From positions 62,001-126,000 of the forward strand of contig DASPVQ010000007.1 of assembly GCA_035622275.1 (NCBI GenBank): a DNA stretch of 64,000 nucleotides, in the 5' to 3' direction. The translations under genes were made by a program, and so were the position numbers. Position 1 is the first letter of the stretch. Every line of letters starts with the position of its first letter. The notes beneath the pieces are model-generated. The model was not told where the DNA came from. It searched no databases and saw nothing but the letters and a program-made list of their open reading frames with translations. Below, piece after piece: positions 8,015-16,349 of the stretch. Source of the stretch: Thermoplasmata archaeon (GTDB lineage: Archaea; Thermoplasmatota; Thermoplasmata; Lutacidiplasmatales; UBA184).

Positions 8015-9397
8015 GTGTCCGGCTCGGGTCCTGAGGCGTCGGCGCCGGCGTACGTGCGGACGGCCAACCTCCCGTTCCTTTCCTCCCTGCCGGTCGACCG
8101 GCCGCTGGCGCGTGTCGACCTCGCCGGCAGCATCGCGCACGTCGAGATGCTCGGCGCGAGCGGCCTGCTGACCGCGCAAGAGACCGCCCAGCTCGTCCGC
8201 GGTCTGCGGGCGGTCGCGCGGGAGGTCGCGGACGGATCGTTCCCCTGGCGTCCGGAGCTCGAGGACGTTCACACGAACGTCGAGGTCCGGTTGACCGAGC
8301 TGGTCGGGCCGGTGGGCGGCAAGCTCCATACGGCTCGCAGCCGCAACGACCAGATCGCCGTCGACGAGCGACTCTTCCTTCGCGCCGCCATCGGGGCGAG
8401 CGCGGACCGGCTCGCGGCGCTGGCCCGGACGCTGCTGGAGCGGGCCGCGGAGACCGTGGAGGTTCCGATGCCGGGCTACACGCATCTCCAGCGGGCCCAG
8501 ACCGTCTCGGTCGCCCACTGGCTCCTCGCGCACTTCTGGCGCCTGGATCGCGACCTCGATCGCCTCCTGGCCACCGCGCATCGGGCCGACGTGTCGCCGC
8601 TCGGCGCGGGCGCCCTCGCCGGCTCCACGCTGCCGATCGATCCCGCCGCGTCGGCCCGCCGCCTTGGCTTCGAGCGGGTGTTCGAGAACTCGATGGACGC
8701 GGTCAGCGATCGCGACGCGATCGCGGAGCTCCTGTTCGATCTCGCGCTGGTCGCCGTGCACGCGAGCTCCCTCGGCGAGGAGATCGTCCTCTACGCCTCG
8801 AGCGAGTTCGGATTCCTCGAGCGCACCGAGGCCCTCGGCGCTGGTAGCAGCCTGATGCCGCAGAAGCGCAACCCGGATCTCGCCGAGCTCGCGCGGGGGA
8901 AGACCGGCCGGGTGGTCGGCGACCTCGTCGCGCTCCTGACCGTGCTCAAGGGCCTCCCGCTGACCTACAACCGGGACCTGCAGGAGGACAAGGCGCCCCT
9001 GCTCGATGCGGTGGAGACCGTCGGGTCGGTGGTCGAGGTGCTGAGCGCGTTGCTGGGCTCGGTCCGCTTCGACATGTCGAAGTTGCGGGCCGCGGCCGCG
9101 GACCCCGGCCTGCTCGCCACGGATCGCGCCGAGCGCCTGGTCGCGGCGGGAGCGCCGTTCCGCGAGGCGCACGAGCGCATCGCGCGCGAGTACGCTTCCG
9201 TGGGCTCGGCGACGGCCGCCGGCGAGCCCTCGCAGGCGCTCGCCGCGCGCGCCACCCCCGGCGCCCCGGCGCCGGACCGCGTCGTCGAGCAGCTCGCCCG
9301 GGCGCGGGCCTCGCTCGCGGCCCGCCGGGCCTCCCTTTCCTCGCTCGAGCGCAAGGTCGAGCGGATCGAGGAACTGCTGAACGAGGCGAAACCATGA
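8015..9397 (+). CDS. argH: Argininosuccinate lyase
   Basis: 460 residues. Splits argininosuccinate into arginine and fumarate. The fumarase/aspartase superfamily signature GSSLMPQKRNP is intact, as are HTARSRNDQ near residue 110 and the GYTHLQRAQ motif with the active-site His. GTG 8015 follows a GAGGACGAT stretch that could serve as ribosome binding site. The stop overlaps the ATG of lysW (ATGA), tying it to the carrier-protein pathway. Reading frames further upstream are antisense-like overlap with argG. Confidence 0.97.
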   Translation: MSGSGPEASAPAYVRTANLPFLSSLPVDRPLARVDLAGSIAHVEMLGASGLLTAQETAQLVRGLRAVAREVADGSFPWRPELEDVHTNVEVRLTELVGPVGGKLHTARSRNDQIAVDERLFLRAAIGASADRLAALARTLLERAAETVEVPMPGYTHLQRAQTVSVAHWLLAHFWRLDRDLDRLLATAHRADVSPLGAGALAGSTLPIDPAASARRLGFERVFENSMDAVSDRDAIAELLFDLALVAVHASSLGEEIVLYASSEFGFLERTEALGAGSSLMPQKRNPDLAELARGKTGRVVGDLVALLTVLKGLPLTYNRDLQEDKAPLLDAVETVGSVVEVLSALLGSVRFDMSKLRAAAADPGLLATDRAERLVAAGAPFREAHERIAREYASVGSATAAGEPSQALAARATPGAPAPDRVVEQLARARASLAARRASLSSLERKVERIEELLNEAKP

Positions 9398-9555
9398 GCG
9401 AATGTCCCGAATGCGGAGCGAGCGTCGAGAGTCACGACAAGGTGCTGGGCGAGGTCTTCTCCTGCCCCGACTGCGGAACCGAGCTCGAGGTGCTGGCGAC
9501 GGATCCCTTCGCGGTCCAGCCCGCCCCCAAAGAGGCCGAGGACTGGGGTGAGTGA
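9394..9555 (+). CDS. lysW: LysW amino-group carrier protein
   Basis: 53 residues, a very small gene between argH and argX. Two zinc-binding pairs, C4/C7 and C24/C27, make a TFIIB-like zinc ribbon, and the protein ends in the diagnostic EDWGE (residues 49-53). The C-terminal glutamate is the attachment site to which ArgX/LysX links the amino group of glutamate or alpha-aminoadipate, so that later enzymes act on a carrier-bound intermediate. It overlaps argH by 4 nt and argX by 8 nt. Confidence 0.97.
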   Translation: MSECPECGASVESHDKVLGEVFSCPDCGTELEVLATDPFAVQPAPKEAEDWGE

Positions 9556-10399
9556 CGGGTTCCGGCTCGGCGTCTTCTACACCATCGTCCGGCCCGAAGA
9601 GAAGGCGATCCTCGCCGCCGCCGAGGCGCGGGGCCTCGCCGTCGTGCGGATCGATGACGCCGAGGTGACGTTCGGGCTCGATCGGCCGGACGTCGACGCC
9701 GATCTCGTCCTCAACCGCTCCGTCAGCCACACCCGGGCGCTCTACGCGGCCCGCTTCTTTTCCCACTACGGTCTCCCGACCATCAACGCACCCGAGGTGA
9801 TCGAGGTCGCCGGCGACAAGATCCTCGCCTCGCTACGGCTGGCCGAGCGCGGGATCCCGACCCCGAAGACGGTCGTCGCCCTCTCGCCGGAGGCCGCGCT
9901 AAAGGCGCTCGATCGGGTGGGCTATCCGGCGGTGCTCAAGCCGGCCGTCGGTTCGTGGGGCCGCCTGATGGCGAAGGTCGGGAGCCCGGACGAGGCCGAG
10001 CAGATCGTCGAGCACAAGAGCGCGCTCGGCGCGCCGATGCACTCGATCTTCTACGTCCAGGAGTACGTGCCGAAGCCCGAGCGGGACCTGCGGGTCCTCG
10101 TGGTCGGGGAACGGCCGATCGCCGGGATGTACCGACGCTCGGTCGGCTGGCGGACGAACGCGGCCCGCGGCGCCACCACCGAGCCCCTCGCGCTCTCGCC
10201 GCCGCTCGCCGAGCTGTCGCTGCGCGCGGCCGCCGCGATGGGCGGCGGCGTGCTGGCCGTCGACCTGATGGAGTCGCCCGGCGGGCTGGTCGTGCACGAG
10301 GTGAACCCGACCCCCGAGTTCAAGGCGCTCGCCGCCGCGACCGGCGCGGACGTCGCCGGGGCGATCGTCGACTTCGCGGTCGCCGAGGGACGCCGATGA
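9548..10399 (+). CDS. argX: LysW ligase, glutamate/alpha-aminoadipate type (ArgX/LysX)
   Basis: 283 residues, RimK-like ATP-grasp fold. Attaches the alpha-amino group of glutamate (ArgX) or alpha-aminoadipate (LysX) to the C-terminal Glu of LysW. Visible landmarks are LKPAVGSWGRL (ATP-binding lysine region), the WRTNAARGA loop and the late HEVNPTPEF segment that carries metal-binding Glu and Asn. The GTG at 9548 overlaps lysW. Clustering with argG/argH favours glutamate as substrate; dual use, as reported for some archaea, cannot be excluded, so the symbol is provisional. Confidence 0.9.
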   Translation: MSDGFRLGVFYTIVRPEEKAILAAAEARGLAVVRIDDAEVTFGLDRPDVDADLVLNRSVSHTRALYAARFFSHYGLPTINAPEVIEVAGDKILASLRLAERGIPTPKTVVALSPEAALKALDRVGYPAVLKPAVGSWGRLMAKVGSPDEAEQIVEHKSALGAPMHSIFYVQEYVPKPERDLRVLVVGERPIAGMYRRSVGWRTNAARGATTEPLALSPPLAELSLRAAAAMGGGVLAVDLMESPGGLVVHEVNPTPEFKALAAATGADVAGAIVDFAVAEGRR

Positions 10400-11421
10400 A
10401 GGTCGCGATCGTCGGAGGCTCCGGCTACGTCGGTGGCGAGCTATTGCGACTGCTGCTGCGGCACCCCGAGGTCGAGGTCGCCCAGGTCACGAGCGACTCG
10501 ATGGCCGGTAAGCCGGTCGCGCGGGCCCATCCGAACCTGCGCCGGGCGACCGAGCTCGCATTCTCGCCGCACGCGAAGCTGGGCCGGGCCGACGTCACCT
10601 TCCTCGCGACGCCGCACGGCGAGTCGGTGGCGCGGGTACCCGGGCTCGTCGACGCCGGTGGCATCGTGATCGATCTCTCCGCCGACTTTCGTCTGCGCGA
10701 TCCGGCCGCCTACCCCCGGTACTACCACCGCGAGCACCCGCGCCCCGCGCTCCTCGCCGAGGCCGTCTACGGTCTACCAGAGCTCCACCGGGAGGCGCTG
10801 CGTTCCGCGCGACTCATCGCGGTCCCGGGCTGCATCGCGACCGCCGCGATCCTCGCCCTCCATCCGCTCGCGGCGGCCGGCGCGCTCGCCGACCGGCCGG
10901 TCGTCGTCGACGCGAAGACCGGCTCGTCGGCGAGCGGCCAGGAACCGGGGCCGGCGGGCACCCACGCCGAGCGCTCGGGGGTCATGCGGGCGTACGCCCC
11001 GGCGGGCCATCGGCACACGGCCGAGATCGAGCAGGAGGTCGGCGCTACGGTCGCGCTCTCCTGCCACGCGGTCGAGGCCGTGCGCGGGGTGCTCGCGACG
11101 GCCCACGCGTTCGTCGCCCGCCCGCTCGACGACACGGCGCTCTGGCGCCTCTACCGGGGCCGGTACGCCGCCGAGCCGTTCGTTCGGATCGTGCATGACG
11201 CCGACGGGATCCACCGCGAGCCGGAGCCGAAGATCCTCGCGGGCACCAATTTCTGCGACGTCGGCTTCGCCTCCGACGCGCACGCCGGGCGCGTGGTCGC
11301 GATCGCCGCCCTCGACAACCTGATGAAGGGCGCCGCGGGCGCGGCCGTGCAGTGCCTCAACGTGCGCGCCGGATGGCCCGAGACGACCGGGCTCGAGTTC
11401 GCCGGGCTCCACCCGATCTGA
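10396..11421 (+). CDS. lysY: LysW-gamma-glutamyl/aminoadipyl-phosphate reductase (ArgC family)
   Basis: 341 residues. Reduces the carrier-bound acyl phosphate with NADPH to the semialdehyde. The N-terminal dinucleotide motif GGSGYVGGEL is clear, the catalytic cysteine is C146 in VPGCIATA, and the HRHTAEIEQE stretch supplies the active-site histidine region. Length and motif order match ArgC/LysY. It starts at ATG 10396, overlapping the argX stop (ATGA). Acts after LysZ in the pathway. Confidence 0.95.
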   Translation: MKVAIVGGSGYVGGELLRLLLRHPEVEVAQVTSDSMAGKPVARAHPNLRRATELAFSPHAKLGRADVTFLATPHGESVARVPGLVDAGGIVIDLSADFRLRDPAAYPRYYHREHPRPALLAEAVYGLPELHREALRSARLIAVPGCIATAAILALHPLAAAGALADRPVVVDAKTGSSASGQEPGPAGTHAERSGVMRAYAPAGHRHTAEIEQEVGATVALSCHAVEAVRGVLATAHAFVARPLDDTALWRLYRGRYAAEPFVRIVHDADGIHREPEPKILAGTNFCDVGFASDAHAGRVVAIAALDNLMKGAAGAAVQCLNVRAGWPETTGLEFAGLHPI

Positions 11422-11431
11422 GGGCTCGCGG

Positions 11432-12226
11432 ATGACGATCGTCGTCAAGATCGGCGGGGCCGCCGGGAACGCGCGGGACGCGGTCCTGGACGATCTGGCG
11501 GCCCGTCGCGATTTCCTCGTCGTGCACGGCGGCTCGGAGCGCGTGGATCGCCTCGGCGAGGCGCTCGGCCGACCGGCGCAGTACTACACCTCCCCGAGCG
11601 GGGTCGTCTCGCGCCGCAGCGATCCGGCCCATCTCGAGGTCCTGGTCCTCGCCCTCGCCGGCGCCGTGCAGACCGAAATCGTCGCCGCGCTGCTGGCTCG
11701 GGGCGTCCGGGCGATCGGACTCTCGGGGGTCGACGCCGGACTCCTCCTCGCGCGCCGCAAGGAGGGGGCGCGCGAGGTCGTCGACGGGCACGTGGTGCGG
11801 CTTTCCGACGACCGGTCGGGGACGATCGAGCGCGTCGATGCGGCGCTCCTCGGCTCCCTCACGGACCTCGGTCTCGTACCGGTGATCGGGCCACCGGCGG
11901 TGAGCGAGGGCGGTGAGATCCTCAACGTCGACGCCGACCGCGTCGCGGCCGAGGTCGCGGGCGCCGTCGGGGCGGAGGCGCTGCTCCTGCTGACGAACGT
12001 GAACGGGCTGCTGCGCGACCGCAGCGATCCCGCCTCGCGGATCTCGCGGGTGGCGCGCGACGGCATCGAGCAGGTGCTGCCGCTCGCGGCCGGGCGGATG
12101 AAGAAGAAGGTCCTGGCGGCCCAGGCCGCGCTGCGGGCGGGTGTCGGCCGGGTCGTCATCGCTCCCTCGCAGGGCCCGAACCCGGTCGATCGCGCGCTGG
12201 CCGGCGACGGAACGGTGTTCGAATGA
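11432..12226 (+). CDS. lysZ: LysW-aminoadipate/glutamate kinase (N-acetylglutamate kinase family)
   Basis: 264 residues, amino-acid kinase fold. Phosphorylates the gamma (or delta) carboxyl of LysW-bound glutamate (or aminoadipate). Visible are VVKIGGAAG at the N-terminus (phosphate-binding lysine and glycines), VVHGGSE, the INVDADRVA-like segment LNVDADRVA, and GRMKKKVLAA near the end, where the conserved lysine of the family sits. Starts 10 nt after lysY; its stop overlaps lysJ (ATGA). Confidence 0.95.
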   Translation: MTIVVKIGGAAGNARDAVLDDLAARRDFLVVHGGSERVDRLGEALGRPAQYYTSPSGVVSRRSDPAHLEVLVLALAGAVQTEIVAALLARGVRAIGLSGVDAGLLLARRKEGAREVVDGHVVRLSDDRSGTIERVDAALLGSLTDLGLVPVIGPPAVSEGGEILNVDADRVAAEVAGAVGAEALLLLTNVNGLLRDRSDPASRISRVARDGIEQVLPLAAGRMKKKVLAAQAALRAGVGRVVIAPSQGPNPVDRALAGDGTVFE

Positions 12227-13380
12227 CGGCCGCCGCCTCGCTCGAGTTCGGGGGCTCGACCCGTCGGCCGCTCACGATCGTGCGCGGCGAGGGGGCGCTT
12301 CTGTGGGACGCGCAGGGCCGCCGGTACGTCGACCTCGGCGCCACCCACGGCGCCGGGAGCCTCGGCGCGGCGAACCCGGAGGTCGCGGCCGCGGTGGCGG
12401 CCCAGGCCCGCACGCTCGCGTACCTCGGTTCGGGCTACCGCAGCCCGGTCCGCACGCAGTTCCTCGAGCGGCTCCTCGGGCTGCTCCCGCCGTCGTTCGG
12501 CCGGGTGTTCCTGTCGAACTCCGGGACCGAGGCGGTCGAGGCCGCCCTCAAGATCGCGCGAAGCGCGACCGGCCGCCCCCGGGTCGTCGCGGCGATGCGC
12601 GGGTTCCACGGCCGCACGCTGGGCGCGCTGAGCGCCACCTGGCGCAAGGAGCTGCGCGAACCGTTCGAGCCGCTCGTCCCGGGGTTCGTCCACGTACCGT
12701 TCAACGATGCCGCGGCGCTCGAGGCCGCGGTCGACGAGACGACCGCCCTCGTGCTGCTCGAGCCGGTGCAGGGCGAGGGCGGGGTCCACGTCGCCACCGA
12801 GGGGTTCCTGCGCGCGGCGCGGGCCGCGTGCGATCGGACGGGTGCCCTCCTCGCCTTCGATGAGGTCCAGACCGGGATCGCGCGGACCGGCCGCCTCTTC
12901 GCGTTCGAGCGCTGGAGCGTCGTCCCGGACCTCCTCCTGCTCGCGAAGTCGCTCGCCGGCGGCGTCCCGATCGGAGCGACCGTGACCACCCCGGAGGTGG
13001 AGCAGCGGTTCCGCGGAAGCCATCACTCGACGTTCGGGGGCAACCCGCTCGCCTGCGCCGCCGGGCTCGCGGCCCTCGACTTCGTGGTGCGCGAGCGCCT
13101 CGCCGAGCGGGCGGAGCGCCTCGGCGAGGCGGCGCGCGCGCGACTGGCGGGCCTCTCCCGCGAGCGAGTGCGGGAGGTGCGGGGGCTCGGGCTGCTCCTC
13201 GGCATCGAGCTGCGAGAGAAGGTCGTGCCGTACCTCGCCGCGCTCGAGTCCCGCGGCTTCCTCGCGATCCCCGCGGGCGCCACGGTGCTGCGCCTGCTGC
13301 CGCCCCTCGTCATCGACGAGGCGGACTGGGCGGCCGGGCTGACGGCGATCGAGGAGGTGACCGCCCACGGGCCCGGCTGA
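12223..13380 (+). CDS. lysJ: LysW-aminoadipate/glutamate semialdehyde aminotransferase
   Basis: 385 residues, class III PLP-dependent aminotransferase of the ArgD/LysJ group. Converts the carrier-bound semialdehyde to LysW-ornithine (or LysW-lysine). K242 in LLLAKSLAGG is the PLP Schiff-base lysine, preceded by the FDEVQTG motif that contacts the pyridine nitrogen. SNSGTEAVEAA near residue 100 is the phosphate-binding region. Overlaps lysZ by 4 nt, and lysK begins one nucleotide after its stop. Confidence 0.95.
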   Translation: MTAAASLEFGGSTRRPLTIVRGEGALLWDAQGRRYVDLGATHGAGSLGAANPEVAAAVAAQARTLAYLGSGYRSPVRTQFLERLLGLLPPSFGRVFLSNSGTEAVEAALKIARSATGRPRVVAAMRGFHGRTLGALSATWRKELREPFEPLVPGFVHVPFNDAAALEAAVDETTALVLLEPVQGEGGVHVATEGFLRAARAACDRTGALLAFDEVQTGIARTGRLFAFERWSVVPDLLLLAKSLAGGVPIGATVTTPEVEQRFRGSHHSTFGGNPLACAAGLAALDFVVRERLAERAERLGEAARARLAGLSRERVREVRGLGLLLGIELREKVVPYLAALESRGFLAIPAGATVLRLLPPLVIDEADWAAGLTAIEEVTAHGPG

Positions 13381-13381
13381 C

Positions 13382-14509
13382 GTGCTCGCCCGCCTGGTCG
13401 CCCGCTACAGCCCGTCCGGGCGGGAGCGGGGGGCGGTGCGCGAGTTCCGGCGCATCGCGCGGGACCTCGGCTTCGCGACCTCGGTGGACCGGGCCGGCAA
13501 CGGCTTTGCCCGACGCGGGCGCGGGCGTCCCCGCCTCTGGTTCCTGGGGCACATCGACACGGTCGAGGGCCGGCGGCCCGTGCGACGCCGGGGGGGCCGG
13601 GTCTACGGGCGCGGCTCGGTCGATGCGAAGGGTGCCCTGGCCGCGGCCCTGTGGGCCGGCCGGGGCTTCGAGGGCCCCGGCGAGGTCACGATCGTCGCGG
13701 CGGTGGGAGAGGAGGCCGACAGCCGGGGCGCCCGCCACCTGCTCGGCCGCCGCGCGCCGGACCGCGTCATCGTCGGGGAGCCCAGCGGCTGGGACGGGGT
13801 CACGATCGGCTACAAGGGCGAACTGCAGGTCGTCGCGACGTTCCGCGGCCGCCGGACCCACTACTCGAGCCCCACACCCACGACCACCGACGTCGCGCTC
13901 GACTGGACCGCCGCGGTCCGCGGCCTCGCGCTCGCCCGCCACACCGAATCGCTCTTCGCGTCGTTGACGGCCAAGACGGTCGCGGTCGAGAGCCGCCGGG
14001 CGGGCGATTCGGAGACCACCCGCGTCACCGTCGACTTCCGGCTCCCGCCCGGCGTCTCGACCGAGGAGGTCCTCGGGATGCTGCCGAGCGATCCCGGCCA
14101 CCCGCGGCTCTCCGTCCGCATCCGGGCCGAGCCGATCGAGGTGAGCCGCGTCAACCCGACGGTGCTGGCGCTGTCGGAAGGGATCCGCGCGCTGGGAACC
14201 CGGCCGACGCTCTGGCGCAAGAGCGGCACGTCGGACCTGAACGTCGTCGTGCCGGTGTGGGCCGTGCCGGCCGCCGCGTACGGCCCCGGGGACGCCAAGC
14301 TCGACCACACCGCGCGCGAGTCGCTCTCCGTGGCCGAGCTCGAGCGCTCGGCGACCGTGCTGCGGACGGCCTTCGAGCGGCTCGCCCACGAGGGTCGGGG
14401 GCTCGGCCGGACGCGCGGGAACCCGCGTCGATCGGCCCGAGCCTCCCGCCGCGCGCGGGGCGCCGGTCCGCGCCGGCCTATTCCTCGAGGATCGGGCGCC
14501 GATGCTTGA
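13382..14509 (+). CDS. lysK: LysW-ornithine/lysine carboxypeptidase (M20 family)
   Basis: 375 residues, GTG start. Releases ornithine or lysine from LysW, the last carrier-bound step. Zinc-site landmarks are in order: H57 and D59 in LGHIDT, D81 in GSVDAKG, E110/E111 in VGEEADS, and the GEPSG loop. About 35 residues of arginine-rich tail follow the folded domain, and the last 32 nt overlap the convergent pirin gene. Ornithine carbamoyltransferase, needed to link this to ArgG, is not in the window. Confidence 0.93.
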   Translation: MLARLVARYSPSGRERGAVREFRRIARDLGFATSVDRAGNGFARRGRGRPRLWFLGHIDTVEGRRPVRRRGGRVYGRGSVDAKGALAAALWAGRGFEGPGEVTIVAAVGEEADSRGARHLLGRRAPDRVIVGEPSGWDGVTIGYKGELQVVATFRGRRTHYSSPTPTTTDVALDWTAAVRGLALARHTESLFASLTAKTVAVESRRAGDSETTRVTVDFRLPPGVSTEEVLGMLPSDPGHPRLSVRIRAEPIEVSRVNPTVLALSEGIRALGTRPTLWRKSGTSDLNVVVPVWAVPAAAYGPGDAKLDHTARESLSVAELERSATVLRTAFERLAHEGRGLGRTRGNPRRSARASRRARGAGPRRPIPRGSGADA

Positions 14510-15353
14510 CGAACTCGCCGGTCTCGAGCTCCCGGACCGCCGAGCGCAGCTCCGCGGGCGTGTTCATGACGATCGGGCCGTACCAGGCGACCGGCTCGTG
14601 GAGGGGGCGGCCGGACACGAGGAGGAAGCGGTGGCCGGCCTCCGAGGCACGGACCCGGACCGGCCCGCCCGGCCCGAAAAGGGCGGTCTCGCCCGCGCCC
14701 ACCGGCGCGGGGTCCGCGCCGGCAAAGGTGCCGGCGCCGTCGATCGTGTGGCTGAAGACGGTGTAGCCCGGCGAGGTCGGGAGCTCGAACTCCCCGCCCG
14801 GCGGAACGCGCACGTCGAGGTACAGCGGGTCGACCGGGATCCCCCGCACGGGGCCCTCGACGCGCCCGAACGTCCCGGCGACGACCTTGACGCGATCTCC
14901 CGCGTCGGTCGCGACCTCGGGGATCTCCTCGGCCCGGAGGCCCCGGTAGGCGGGCACGCTCATCTTCTCGCGCGCGGGTAGGTTCACCCAGAGCTGGAAG
15001 CCGGACATCGGTCCGTCGGTCCGCTGCGGCATCTCCTGGTGGATGATGCCGCTGCCGGAGTTCATCCACTGGACGTCGCCCGAGGCGATGACGCCGGAGT
15101 TGCCGAGGGTGTCGCCGTGCTCGACGAGGCCGTCGAGCACGTAGGTCACGGTCTCGATGCCGCGGTGCGGGTGCCAGGGGAATCCCGCCAGGTAGTCGGC
15201 CGGGTTCGACGAGCCGAAGCGGTCGAGGAGGAGGAACGGGTCGAACAGCGGGACCTCCGGATTCGAGAACGAGCGGCGGAGCCGCACGCCGGCGCCCTCG
15301 ATCGTCGGCTGTCCCGGAAGGCGGTGCGTGATGGAGCGGGTCGGTTCCGGCAT
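14478..15353 (-). CDS. Pirin family protein
   Basis: 291 residues, two cupin domains. The N-terminal cupin has the pirin metal motif HPHRGIETVTY and, further on, SGIIHQEMP, giving the His/His/His/Glu metal set. Some pirins have quercetinase activity and others are redox-sensitive co-regulators; the sequence does not decide. ATG 15353 is preferred over an in-frame TTG at 15374, because the likely TATA box at 15385-15393 would place the transcription start between or downstream of them. Convergent 3' overlap with lysK. Confidence 0.92.
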   Translation of the reverse strand: MPEPTRSITHRLPGQPTIEGAGVRLRRSFSNPEVPLFDPFLLLDRFGSSNPADYLAGFPWHPHRGIETVTYVLDGLVEHGDTLGNSGVIASGDVQWMNSGSGIIHQEMPQRTDGPMSGFQLWVNLPAREKMSVPAYRGLRAEEIPEVATDAGDRVKVVAGTFGRVEGPVRGIPVDPLYLDVRVPPGGEFELPTSPGYTVFSHTIDGAGTFAGADPAPVGAGETALFGPGGPVRVRASEAGHRFLLVSGRPLHEPVAWYGPIVMNTPAELRSAVRELETGEFVKHRRPILEE

Positions 15354-15384
15354 CAGTTGCCTCGCTTCACTCAATTACTTTGGG

Positions 15385-15393
15385 TTACTTAAG
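15385..15393 (-). promoter_or_regulatory. TATA box of the pirin gene
   Basis: On the minus strand CTTAAGTAA stands in an AT-rich island 32-40 nt before the ATG at 15353. It is the only such island between the pirin gene and the next gene on the plus strand. Confidence 0.5.
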
Positions 15394-15490
15394 CAGGACG
15401 GGGCCGCGGGGTAACTCGCGAGGGCTGCCCCCATTCCGACGAGCCACCGAGAGGACGAGCCCTAATGGGGTCGACCGCGTTCGGCCACCG

Positions 15491-16339
15491 ATGGCGGCGC
15501 TGGGCACGTGTCCGTACTGCGGACGGCCGTATCCGGCCGGAGCGACCTTCTGCCCGTCGTGCGGTGCCGCGGTCGGCGCCGGCGCCATGGGAACGGCGGC
15601 CCCCGCGGGGCCGCCCGTCGCGGGCGCCTACGCGCCGATGTACCCGCCGACGTACGCGGGCGCCCCCGCAACGCCCCCGACGCTCGGGCCGAGCGACCAG
15701 GAGCCGCTGGAGAAGGTCGCCCTGGGCGCGATCTTGGCGATCGTCGCGGCCGGGCTCAGCATCGCGGTCCTCCTCCTCGGCGGCCTTCGGTCCGTGAGCG
15801 CCTCGGGCTCCGGTGCCTCGATCTACGGGGGGAGCCGCGGCTGGATCGAGGTCGGCGTCGAGCTGCTCGCCGTCGCTCTCGTGATCACCTATACGCTCCT
15901 CTACCGCTCCGCGTTCGTGCGGCTCGCCCTCCGGGACCGGCGCTTCTCCACGCCGGCGAAGCTGACGCTGCTGCTGTTGTTCGGGATCGTGCTGCTGTTC
16001 GGCTCGTTCGCCTGGCTCCTCTACCTCCTGGTCCAGACGCTCAACTGCGCGGGAGGGCTCGCCCCGGGCGCCATCCCCGCGAGCTGCGTCCCCGGCTCGC
16101 TCCTGCTCGCGCTCGGGCTGCTGCTGATCTTCGCGATCATCGTCATCGTGGGCTTCGTGGGACTTTTGGTCGGGATCTGGCGGCTCGGCACCCGCTACCA
16201 GGACGACCGGTTCAAGGTCGGCGCCGTCCTCTTGATCTTCCCGTTCATCAACGTCGTGGGCGCCGTGCTCGTCCTCGTGGCGGCGCGGCGCAGCCAGGAG
16301 CGCCTGCGCTCCGCACCCGCAGGGTTCCCGCCGGGGTAG
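15491..16339 (+). CDS. Zinc-ribbon multi-pass membrane protein of unknown function
   Basis: 282 residues from ATG 15491. An N-terminal zinc ribbon (CPYCGR, then CPSCG, residues 7-26) is followed by a Pro/Ala/Tyr-rich linker to about residue 75 and then about five hydrophobic segments, with a conserved-looking positively charged turn (RLALRDRRF) in the middle. The layout resembles archaeal zinc-ribbon/DUF-type membrane proteins, but no specific family is claimed. It ends 10 nt before the convergent response regulator. Confidence 0.7.
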   Translation: MAALGTCPYCGRPYPAGATFCPSCGAAVGAGAMGTAAPAGPPVAGAYAPMYPPTYAGAPATPPTLGPSDQEPLEKVALGAILAIVAAGLSIAVLLLGGLRSVSASGSGASIYGGSRGWIEVGVELLAVALVITYTLLYRSAFVRLALRDRRFSTPAKLTLLLLFGIVLLFGSFAWLLYLLVQTLNCAGGLAPGAIPASCVPGSLLLALGLLLIFAIIVIVGFVGLLVGIWRLGTRYQDDRFKVGAVLLIFPFINVVGAVLVLVAARRSQERLRSAPAGFPPG

Positions 16340-16349
16340 ACCGCCCCCG

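Noticed and set aside
9548-10399. Deciding ArgX versus LysX from the WRTNAARGA loop
   Set aside because: From memory a similar TN-containing loop occurs in lysine-type enzymes too, so it does not discriminate; only context favours arginine.
15353-15374. TTG at 15374 as the pirin start
   Set aside because: The likely TATA box is too close upstream, and the conserved region starts after ATG 15353.
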